From Methanomicrobiales archaeon (GTDB lineage: Archaea > Halobacteriota > Methanomicrobia > Methanomicrobiales > JACTUA01): 9,220 bases of DNA. The DNA lies in assembly GCA_028678965.1 (NCBI GenBank), contig JAJRCM010000119.1, positions 1-9,220 on the forward strand, given 5' to 3'. The translations under genes and the position numbers were made by a program. Shown here piece by piece: positions 1 through 5,033 of the stretch. Each line of letters starts with the position of its first letter. The first letter of the stretch is position 1. Below the pieces are notes generated by a model. That model was not told the origin of the DNA, searched no databases, and saw only the letters and a program-made list of their open reading frames with translations.

Positions 1-42
1 ATGATTATTTTTAATACATAGGATGAAATGAGGGACCACCAT

Positions 43-48
43 AAAAAA
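43..48 (-). terminator. oligo-T terminator of the DedA gene
   Basis: Reading the minus strand, a run of six T begins about five bases after the stop codon of the DedA-family gene. Short oligo-T tracts just behind a stop codon are the usual archaeal termination signal. No hairpin is needed and none is seen. The call rests only on position and composition. Confidence 0.45.
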
Positions 49-53
49 GGAGA

Positions 54-707
54 TTATTCGTCCACTGAGGGGCGACGGAGTGTTTTAATCAGCTTGTATA
101 TAATGAATATCACGGTTCCAAGGGTAAGCAGGACCACAAAGTAAACGAGAAAATTCAGGTTGGTCTTTACCACGGGGATGGTTCCAGCATAGAATCCAAG
201 GAGGACTATACTCACCGACCAGGCTATCGCACCTGAAATATTATATGCCAGAAATCGCCGGTAGTGCATGCATCCCACGCCCGCGAGGAACGGGGCAAAA
301 GTCCGAACCATGGGAATGAAGCGAGCAAGAAAGATGGTCTTGCCCCCGTACCCTTCAAAAAAGTGTTTTGTCCGGTCAAAGTGCTCATCCTTGAAGATCC
401 GGCAAAGGCGCGTCTTGAAGAGGTTCGATCCACAATAGCTCCCAATCCAGTAGTTAGCGGTATCTCCCAGTATCGCGCCGAGAATGAAAGCCCCAAGGAG
501 CCACCAGATATTAAGGAGGCCGTTCGCTGCGCAGACACCCGCAACAAAGAGAAGGGAGTCACCGGGGAGATAGGGCGTGATCACAAAACCGGTCTCAAAA
601 AAAATAATCACAAAGAAGATGAGGTAGGTAAAAAGGCCGTAATCCTGGATGACGAGGGGGAGGTTCTTATCGATGTTCAGAATAATATTGACGAGGTCGG
701 GAATCAT
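54..707 (-). CDS. DedA/VTT-family integral membrane protein
   Basis: A 217-residue polytopic membrane protein of the DedA (SNARE-associated, VTT domain) family. Members act in the cytoplasmic membrane; several have been linked to membrane-lipid flipping, proton-motive-force maintenance and drug or pH tolerance, but the substrate of this one cannot be read from sequence. Visible family marks are an acidic residue in a helix (E38) followed by PYLPGDSLLF (about 45-54), a GD pair with NYWIGSYCG (about 81-92), and the signature FLARFIPMVRTFAPFLAG (about 126-143) with its paired arginines R129 and R135. Hydrophobic helices follow to about residue 206, then a short basic tail. Length is typical. The start is the first ATG of a frame that opens directly with family-like sequence; no good Shine-Dalgarno motif precedes it, so the transcript may be leaderless. 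It is monocistronic within the window and divergent from the next gene, 118 bases away. The family call is firm; the physiological role is not. Confidence 0.9.
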   Translation of the reverse strand: MIPDLVNIILNIDKNLPLVIQDYGLFTYLIFFVIIFFETGFVITPYLPGDSLLFVAGVCAANGLLNIWWLLGAFILGAILGDTANYWIGSYCGSNLFKTRLCRIFKDEHFDRTKHFFEGYGGKTIFLARFIPMVRTFAPFLAGVGCMHYRRFLAYNISGAIAWSVSIVLLGFYAGTIPVVKTNLNFLVYFVVLLTLGTVIFIIYKLIKTLRRPSVDE

Positions 708-825
708 TGGTCAGGTATAAGGTAGGTAGCATGTCTACTTGAAGTCTGGGATAAGTACCATCCATACATGCATAACCCTTATCCTGCTCTGCGATTACAT
801 GGAACTACCAAGGTCGTGAACACGC
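708..825. promoter_or_regulatory. divergent intergenic region
   Basis: This 118-base spacer must hold promoters for both the DedA gene and the small membrane-protein gene. A weak TATA-like stretch (GCATAACC, around 769-776) could serve the plus-strand gene, leaving a leader of about 28 bases with AAGGTCGTGA in front of its ATG. No convincing TATA box was found for the minus strand. Presence of promoters is inferred from the divergent layout; the exact sites are not established. Confidence 0.3.
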
Positions 826-1101
826 ATGGAGAAATCGCAACGGATTGAATACATGGGAATGTCACTCTTCGTCATCGGATTGCTCGGTATTCTCCTCTTT
901 TTCTATATGGCCTATCTGCTGTTCGTGAATCAGGGAATACTGGGGTTCGCAGCGGGTTCAGATGCCGCAACAGGTTTCTTCACCTATCTCGCCCGTATCA
1001 CTCTGCCTCTCGTCACGCTCCTCGTTGTCGGAGGTGTATCGCTCCTCATTGCCTCAAAAGGGATAGAGGTGTACAGCAGTGCAGTAGAGAAAAATCCCTG
1101 A
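826..1101 (+). CDS. small two-helix membrane protein, function unknown
   Basis: A 91-residue protein not recognised as a named family. It has a short charged N-terminus, a hydrophobic segment at about residues 12-34, a polar glycine/alanine/serine loop, a second hydrophobic segment at about 52-77, and a short C-terminal tail containing lysine and glutamate. This predicts a membrane hairpin. The start is the first ATG after an in-frame TGA at 817-819, and an imperfect ribosome site (AAGGTCGTGA) lies about eight bases before it. The sustained hydrophobic pattern and codon use resembling its neighbours support a real gene. It lies between the DedA gene and the DUF6125-like gene and could be an independent unit. 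No function is proposed. Confidence 0.7.
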   Translation: MEKSQRIEYMGMSLFVIGLLGILLFFYMAYLLFVNQGILGFAAGSDAATGFFTYLARITLPLVTLLVVGGVSLLIASKGIEVYSSAVEKNP

Positions 1102-1212
1102 AATGAGCAATCAAATGGGAGATATCCGAATCTCTCCTACCCCCCTATCCTCATATGAACCAGCAATCTCTTCTGCTTTCCGCACGAAAGAGGTGCTGAG
1201 GATTGTTCTTTT

Positions 1213-1752
1213 ATGAACCTTGACCTCTTTGAGGGAATGACGCCCGCTGAGACCAGGAGTTACCTGGAATTCCTCCTCTGGCATTATCGGGTGGTCGATG
1301 CCTTCTGGTTTATCTATCTCGCCGAGCAGTTCGGACAGTCCACTGCAGAGTCCCTCAATGAAAAGGTATGGGGTCGGGTGGGAGGAATGGCGGCGAAAGA
1401 TCTGATCTCCCGGTTCCACTTCAATGAACGGGGATTGAAGGGCTTTGTGAAAGCCCTCCGGCTCTATCCCTGGACGATGATCATTGATTACCAGATTGAA
1501 GAGAAAGACGATGAGATCATCATCTCTGTTCCCTCCTGCCCGACGCAGGAAGCGCGACTGCGGCGGGGACTTGGGGAATACGTCTGCCGCGAGATGCACA
1601 GAGCAGAATTTATTAGTTTTGCGAGGATGATCGATGAGAGGATCGGTGTTGAATGTCAGTTCGCTCCTCCGGATCCCCATCCACCCCACATGTTCTGTCA
1701 ATGGCGATTTTTCATGACATCAGCACACGAAGCAGAACATAACTCTCAATGA
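1213..1752 (+). CDS. DUF6125-like cysteine-containing protein
   Basis: A soluble 179-residue protein resembling the DUF6125 family of archaea and anaerobic bacteria; the match is from memory of the family, not a search. The N-terminal half (about 1-100) looks helical. The conserved-looking C-terminal half holds four cysteines: C109 in [17 protein letters not shown]125 in [10 protein letters not shown]148 in [13 protein letters not shown] and C162 in FCQWRF. Together with nearby histidines (H129, H156, H159) these could bind a metal or iron-sulfur centre, but no cofactor is known to me. The ATG has GAGG within GCTGAGGAT about nine bases upstream. The gene is 111 bases behind the small membrane-protein gene and is followed by a palindromic spacer. 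It could be a regulator or an enzyme; neither is supported strongly. Confidence 0.75.
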   Translation: MNLDLFEGMTPAETRSYLEFLLWHYRVVDAFWFIYLAEQFGQSTAESLNEKVWGRVGGMAAKDLISRFHFNERGLKGFVKALRLYPWTMIIDYQIEEKDDEIIISVPSCPTQEARLRRGLGEYVCREMHRAEFISFARMIDERIGVECQFAPPDPHPPHMFCQWRFFMTSAHEAEHNSQ

Positions 1753-1765
1753 ATATCATGGATAA

Positions 1766-1798
1766 TTCCACATGATCGATCATTTACTTCCAGTGGAA
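1766..1798. repeat. nested intergenic inverted repeats
   Basis: A perfect 12-base palindrome, ATGATCGATCAT at 1772-1783, sits between the outer arms TTCCAC (1766-1771) and GTGGAA (1793-1798), which are exact reverse complements. The element lies 13 bases after the stop codon of the DUF6125-like gene and just upstream of a TATA-like sequence. It could be an operator for the following gene or an RNA hairpin at the end of the preceding one. No T-run follows, so a classical terminator is unlikely. Confidence 0.5.
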
Positions 1799-1809
1799 AC
1801 AAAGGGGTA

Positions 1810-1819
1810 AGTTTATGCT
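1810..1819 (+). promoter_or_regulatory. candidate TATA box for the DUF2284 gene
   Basis: AAGTTTATGCT resembles an archaeal TATA box. A start of transcription about 25 bases downstream would fall near 1840, giving a leader of some 55 bases that includes the GAGG before the ATG at 1895. The same placement would nearly allow a leaderless start at the in-frame ATG at 1838. The match is moderate. Confidence 0.35.
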
Positions 1820-1894
1820 TCGCTGCAGGAAGCTGCCATGCAGCATGTGGAGAGGCACTTCATAGCTTTCGATAGAAACAACGAGGAATGGATT

Positions 1895-2542
1895 ATGGGA
1901 GACGAGATCGAGAAGGAGATACGGAAGCTCACTGCCCTTGCCAGGGAGCATGATGCGATAGCGATCCCTATCCGGAGCGAGGATGTGGTGGTTGCAGACT
2001 GGGTACGGTTTAAATGCCGTTTCGGTTGTAAGGGATTTGGGAAGCATATGGGCTGCCCACCGTACGGGCCCACGGTGGAGGAGACGCGTCGCATGGTGAG
2101 GGAGTACCATATCGGTCTCCTCCTCCGTTTTGATGGCATCCCTGGTCACCGGCACCTGAAGCCGGAAGAAATACCGGAAGATTTCCATCCATTCTACCGT
2201 GACCTGATCCTCTGGGTAAATTCCACTGTCCACCTGATTGAAAAAACCGCTTTCTACGATGGGTTCTACAAGGCATTCGGTCTTGGGGCGTACCCCTGCA
2301 TCTACTGTGAGCACCAGCATTGTGTGGCGGAAGAAGCAGAGGGTATGGTGGATGAGAGTATTCGGAGAAAGTGCCGGCACCTGGATCTTGTCCGGCCCAC
2401 GATGGAGGGTGCAGGAATTGATGTTTTCGCTACCGCCCGGAACGCAGGATGGGAGCTGCGAACGATACCCTGTAAAGATCTGGAATATGGGAAAATCGTC
2501 CACGGAGATATCATCTCTATCGGGCTCGTGCTGCTGGAGTGA
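1895..2542 (+). CDS. DUF2284 cysteine-rich metal-binding protein
   Basis: A 215-residue member of the DUF2284 family, predicted metal-binding proteins common in methanogens and other anaerobes and without an assigned reaction. The hallmark is a cysteine cluster C41-x3-C45-x8-C54 followed by PPYGP, then a second cluster C135-x2-C138-x4-C143 and a further C160. These clusters suggest iron-sulfur or zinc binding; that is inference. The start at 1895 is chosen because GAGG (1883-1886) sits eight bases upstream and because family homology begins soon after. An in-frame ATG at 1838 would add 19 residues that look unlike coding sequence, but a TATA-like box near 1814 could support it. The gene is separated by a palindromic spacer from the DUF6125-like gene and by a promoter from the PEBP gene, so it is probably transcribed alone. 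Confidence 0.85.
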   Translation: MGDEIEKEIRKLTALAREHDAIAIPIRSEDVVVADWVRFKCRFGCKGFGKHMGCPPYGPTVEETRRMVREYHIGLLLRFDGIPGHRHLKPEEIPEDFHPFYRDLILWVNSTVHLIEKTAFYDGFYKAFGLGAYPCIYCEHQHCVAEEAEGMVDESIRRKCRHLDLVRPTMEGAGIDVFATARNAGWELRTIPCKDLEYGKIVHGDIISIGLVLLE

Positions 2543-2561
2543 AGACAGGTTTTCGACATAC

Positions 2562-2570
2562 TATTTTATA
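2562..2570 (+). promoter_or_regulatory. TATA box of the PEBP lipoprotein gene
   Basis: TATTTTATA is centred about 27 bases before the ATG at 2593, the distance at which archaeal RNA polymerase starts transcription. This places the first transcribed base at or next to the A of the start codon, so the mRNA should be leaderless. Absence of any Shine-Dalgarno motif before this ATG agrees. Confidence 0.65.
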
Positions 2571-2592
2571 AGCTGAAAGTCTAGTCACCTGC

Positions 2593-3171
2593 ATGAGGAA
2601 CCGTGTGATGCGATCGGTTCTCAGGATGGTCATGATGGTCTTCATTCCAGGTATACTACTTTCCTCCGGGTGCATAACCGATACCTCCCGAGCCCCGGAG
2701 AAGACGGGTGCTACAATAAACCTCTCTTCTGATGCGTTCCGGAATGGGGGAGAAATTCCCCCTGTCTATACCTGTAAAGGACAGGACATCTCCCCCCGCC
2801 TGACCTGGGAAGGAGTACCAACCGGCACAAAGAGCATCGCACTGATCATGGACGATCCCGATGCCCCCGGGGGTACGTTCAGCCATTGGATCATTTACAA
2901 TATCCCCCCCGAACTCAGAGCTCTTCCCGCTGCAATCCCCTCAAACCAGAGTCTCTCTGACGGGAGCCGTCAGGGGATCAATGACTTTCGCCGAACAGGA
3001 TACGGTGGTCCCTGCCCCCCTTCGGGTAAATCGCACCGGTATTATTTCCGGCTCTATGCCCTCGATACTTTTCTCCCTCAAACCGGTAGTCTAACAAGGG
3101 ACACGCTCTTAAAGAGCATTGAGGGGCATGTGATCGGCAAGGGCGAGCTGATGGGTTTTTTCAGGCGGTAA
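2593..3171 (+). CDS. PEBP (YbhB/YbcL-type) family lipoprotein
   Basis: A 192-residue member of the phosphatidylethanolamine-binding protein family (bacterial and archaeal YbhB/YbcL branch). The family binds small anionic ligands in a shallow pocket; the role in archaea is unknown. The N-terminus is a signal peptide: basic residues 1-11, a hydrophobic stretch to about 24, and a lipobox LSSGC with the acceptor cysteine C27, so the mature protein is probably membrane-anchored on the outside. A polar linker follows (about 28-42), then the domain with DPDAP (88-92), SHWIIYNIP (97-105, pocket histidine H98) and GYGGPCPPSGKSHRY (136-150), the three standard blocks of the family. Most relatives are about 150-180 residues, so the excess here is the signal and linker. 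The start is set by the leaderless promoter. The HNH gene begins at once downstream and is probably co-transcribed. Confidence 0.92.
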   Translation: MRNRVMRSVLRMVMMVFIPGILLSSGCITDTSRAPEKTGATINLSSDAFRNGGEIPPVYTCKGQDISPRLTWEGVPTGTKSIALIMDDPDAPGGTFSHWIIYNIPPELRALPAAIPSNQSLSDGSRQGINDFRRTGYGGPCPPSGKSHRYYFRLYALDTFLPQTGSLTRDTLLKSIEGHVIGKGELMGFFRR

Positions 3172-3195
3172 ATGGAGCGGAGGAGGAATCATCAG

Positions 3196-3585
3196 ATGCC
3201 CCCCTTCCCATTATCCGTCATCTCCCCCGCCACCGCTTTTCTGCTGAAATTCTCTACAGGAGGAGTGTGTGAACACTGCGGAGGGCATTGTACCTGTGAT
3301 CATCTCGAACTCCATCATCTTCCGGGAAGGATTGCACCCGTTCAGGAGAATAATTACCTGATAGTCTGCCGTGCCTGCCACTGGTATATCCACGCCATGA
3401 TGGTTCCTGCACCACAGCAGCAGGTACTCGCAGAACAGCGCTCCCCTGCAAGGAAAAGGATATTTCGCACTATTCTCCGTGGTCAAAAAATTCAAGGAAT
3501 TCCTCCTTATCGAAATCCCCTGCGTTTTCTATGGTCTGAATCCAGCAGGTACCCCCCTACCAAGACCAGGCTACAGGTCAATTGA
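3196..3585 (+). CDS. small HNH-type zinc/nuclease domain protein
   Basis: A 129-residue protein with a recognisable HNH (beta-beta-alpha metal) core: C25-x2-C28, then HH at 40-41 in LELHHLPG, asparagines N52/N53, and C58-x2-C61-H62 with H66 shortly after. In the HNH family the two cysteine pairs hold a structural zinc, while the HH, N and final H positions form the nuclease site; all are present, so DNA cleavage is possible but not shown. Extra C32, C34 and H36 next to the first zinc knuckle are unusual. The C-terminal 60 residues are basic and without a known domain. The start at 3196 is preferred because GGAGGAGG (3179-3186) stands nine bases upstream; an ATG at 3172, touching the TAA of the PEBP gene, would add eight residues. 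No restriction methylase or phage gene is near, so this is not evidently part of a defence operon. Confidence 0.75.
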   Translation: MPPFPLSVISPATAFLLKFSTGGVCEHCGGHCTCDHLELHHLPGRIAPVQENNYLIVCRACHWYIHAMMVPAPQQQVLAEQRSPARKRIFRTILRGQKIQGIPPYRNPLRFLWSESSRYPPTKTRLQVN

Positions 3586-3591
3586 AAAAAA
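3585..3591 (-). terminator. oligo-T terminator of the zinc-ribbon gene
   Basis: Seven consecutive A on the plus strand give a T7 tract on the minus strand, about 42 bases after the stop of the zinc-ribbon gene and touching the stop codon of the convergent HNH gene. The position fits an archaeal terminator for the minus-strand transcript. Confidence 0.5.
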
Positions 3592-3632
3592 GTGGGAATC
3601 GGGATGACATGAACGGGACATGTCTCTCCTCT

Positions 3633-3842
3633 TCAGGCAGATGAGAGATCCTCCGACCCACATTCGGGACAGGAAGGATTCTCTGTTGCATCAGAGAATT
3701 CCTTCCCGCAACGGTTGCACCGGTACTCTCTCTCACCCGTATCGAGGATAGTTACCTCAAACGGTCCACCGGCTGAGCACATCAGGAACACCTTCCGGTG
3801 GGGGAGAATTGGTACCTCCCCTATATGAAACTGACTCATCAT
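3633..3842 (-). CDS. small zinc-ribbon protein
   Basis: A 69-residue protein with a C-terminal zinc ribbon: C42-x2-C45 (RCNRCGKEF) and C58-x2-C61 (SCPECGSEDL), a pattern that binds one zinc ion. The N-terminal half has a lone cysteine (C22) and an alternating hydrophobic pattern that may form a small beta domain. Such proteins can bind nucleic acid or partner proteins; no role can be assigned. Two consecutive ATGs (3842 and 3839) are candidate starts, and an in-frame TTG at 3860 would add six residues. No clear Shine-Dalgarno motif precedes any of them. The 5' end overlaps the promoter region of the plus-strand thioesterase gene, so the two divergent genes share regulatory DNA. The paired CxxC motifs make this strand clearly coding. 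Confidence 0.7.
   Translation of the reverse strand: MMSQFHIGEVPILPHRKVFLMCSAGGPFEVTILDTGEREYRCNRCGKEFSDATENPSCPECGSEDLSSA
3821..3829 (+). promoter_or_regulatory. candidate TATA box of the thioesterase cluster
   Basis: CTATATGAA predicts transcription from about 3850-3853. That leaves a leader of about 35 bases before the ATG at 3887, containing GGAG at 3874-3877. The box lies inside the 5' part of the divergent zinc-ribbon coding sequence. Confidence 0.5.
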
Positions 3843-3886
3843 CGGAAGGTCTTTGGTCAATGGTGTCTATTCTGGAGCTGGTGAGT

Positions 3887-4282
3887 ATGGAGAACCCCGT
3901 CCACTTTTTCAAACAGGATCGCTACGGTGCCCTGAACGGGATTATGCTGGTGGAAACATCACCGGGTCGGGCCACCGTGAGGATGACCATTCGAGAGGAT
4001 CACCTGAACAGTCACGGTACGGTGCATGGTGGTGCGATCTTCACCCTGGCCGATACAGCTTTTGCTCTGGCCTCAAATTCCCATGGCATCCCCGCCGCAG
4101 CGATCAACGCCCACATCTCTTTTATGAAAGCGGTGCGAACTGGTACTCTTGTCGCTGAAGCGGAAGAATATGCCCTGAACCCGAAACTTGCGACCTATAC
4201 GGTCAGGGTAAACGACGAGCGTGGTGAAAAGATCGCGATATTTCAGGGAATGGTGTACCGCAAGAGTCCGCGAAAAGAATGA
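3887..4282 (+). CDS. PaaI-family hotdog-fold thioesterase
   Basis: A 131-residue single-domain hotdog protein of the PaaI/YdiI thioesterase type, which hydrolyses acyl- or aryl-CoA thioesters in the cytoplasm as dimers or tetramers; the actual substrate is unknown. The central signature reads HLNSHGTVHGG (39-49) followed by FTLADTAFALASNS (52-65). H47-G48-G49 and the acidic D56 match the positions that orient and activate water in the family. A second conserved part, ISFMKAV (77-83), follows. Length is normal. The start at 3887 is chosen because GGAG lies nine bases upstream and homology begins a few residues later; an ATG at 3860 would add nine residues but falls too near the inferred transcription start. 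The endonuclease V gene follows after 49 bases, consistent with an operon. Confidence 0.88.
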   Translation: MENPVHFFKQDRYGALNGIMLVETSPGRATVRMTIREDHLNSHGTVHGGAIFTLADTAFALASNSHGIPAAAINAHISFMKAVRTGTLVAEAEEYALNPKLATYTVRVNDERGEKIAIFQGMVYRKSPRKE

Positions 4283-4331
4283 AAGCCACACACCGGCCGC
4301 GTTGAATGAGGAGCAGGGTACCAAGGTAACC

Positions 4332-5033
4332 ATGGTGCTGACAGTAGAGGTGATTGAGGGTATCAGTGCCCACATTTCAGAAAATATCGATGTGGCAATT
4401 GAGGAGCAGCTCCGCATCAGAGAGCTGTTGATACTCGAACCCAAGGTCACAACCGATGCTATCAGGACAATTGCTGGTGTCGATGCAGCCTATTCAGATA
4501 GGGAAGTGATCGCTGCAGCGGTGAATCTTTCCTATCCCGAGGGGGCTATCATCTCTGAATCGGTGATAAGGGAACCGGCTCTCGTTCCTTACCTGCCAGG
4601 GCTCTTTGCGCTCAGGGAAGGTCGAGCGGTTCTCAATGCCCTTAGGCGTCTCTCCAGCGCACCGGATATGATCATGGTTCACGGCCATGGGTACGCTCAT
4701 CCACGGAGGTGTGGTCTTGCCAGCCATGTGGGGATCATCCTTGATCGTCCAACCATGGGAGTCGCTGACCGGCTCCTGGTGGGAGAGATATCAACCCTCC
4801 CCCCTTTTCGGGGTTCAATGGTGCCGGTCATCGATCGCGATGAGGTGATTGGAATGGCAATCCGTACCAAGGAAAATATCAGGCCGGTTTATGTGTCTAT
4901 TGGTCACCGGACAAATCTGGACCAGGTGGTAGATCTCACCCTCGCTACAACGGGAGAGCACCGACTCCCAACACCCCTGTGGCTCGCTGACCAGCGGGCT
5001 CGACAGGCCAGGACGATCCGGGGGAAGAAATGA
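4332..5033 (+). CDS. nfi: endonuclease V homologue with altered active site
   Basis: A 233-residue endonuclease V (deoxyinosine 3'-endonuclease) homologue; the family nicks DNA near hypoxanthine and other deaminated bases. Conserved blocks are IAGVDAAYS with D51, PYLPGLFALREG with Y87 and E96, the GHGYAHPRRCGLASH block (118-132) and the C-terminal SIGHR and RLPTP motifs. Two key positions differ. The metal-binding aspartate of the usual VDGHG is H117 here (codon CAC), and the lysine of the usual GVAK is D146. Their spacing from D51 and E96 agrees within one residue with that known for the Thermotoga enzyme (D43, E89, D110, K139), so the alignment is secure. H123 (usual H116) is kept. Activity may thus be altered or lost. 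The ATG at 4332 gives normal length; the frame is open upstream but overlaps the thioesterase gene. The last four bases overlap chrA. Confidence 0.88.
   Translation: MVLTVEVIEGISAHISENIDVAIEEQLRIRELLILEPKVTTDAIRTIAGVDAAYSDREVIAAAVNLSYPEGAIISESVIREPALVPYLPGLFALREGRAVLNALRRLSSAPDMIMVHGHGYAHPRRCGLASHVGIILDRPTMGVADRLLVGEISTLPPFRGSMVPVIDRDEVIGMAIRTKENIRPVYVSIGHRTNLDQVVDLTLATTGEHRLPTPLWLADQRARQARTIRGKK

Noticed and set aside
264..725. A 153-codon open frame on the plus strand
   Set aside because: It is the antisense of the DedA gene. Its product is highly charged and without domain character, while the minus strand carries the full family signature.
1117..1137. Imperfect hairpin GGGAGAT/ATCTCTCC after the small membrane-protein gene, as a terminator
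   Set aside because: The exact stem is only five pairs and no T-run follows; archaeal terminators rely on T-tracts, so the support is too weak.
1111..1701. A 196-codon minus-strand frame opposite the DUF6125-like gene
   Set aside because: No recognisable domain; the plus strand has a coherent protein with a ribosome site.
1784..2503. A 239-codon minus-strand frame opposite the DUF2284 gene
   Set aside because: The plus strand holds the conserved cysteine clusters; the antisense product is featureless and is a by-product of codon composition.
3172..3195. Upstream ATG start for the HNH gene touching the PEBP stop codon
   Set aside because: The ATG at 3196 has a strong GGAGGAGG nine bases upstream, which would lie inside the coding sequence if 3172 were the start; kept only as an alternative.
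3196..3842. HNH protein plus zinc-ribbon protein as a toxin-antitoxin or defence pair
   Set aside because: The genes are convergent, not co-transcribed, and neither resembles a known toxin or antitoxin family.
4221..4331. Longer N-terminus for endonuclease V
   Set aside because: It would overlap the thioesterase gene by over 60 bases and add 37 residues absent from the family; the ATG at 4332 gives normal length.
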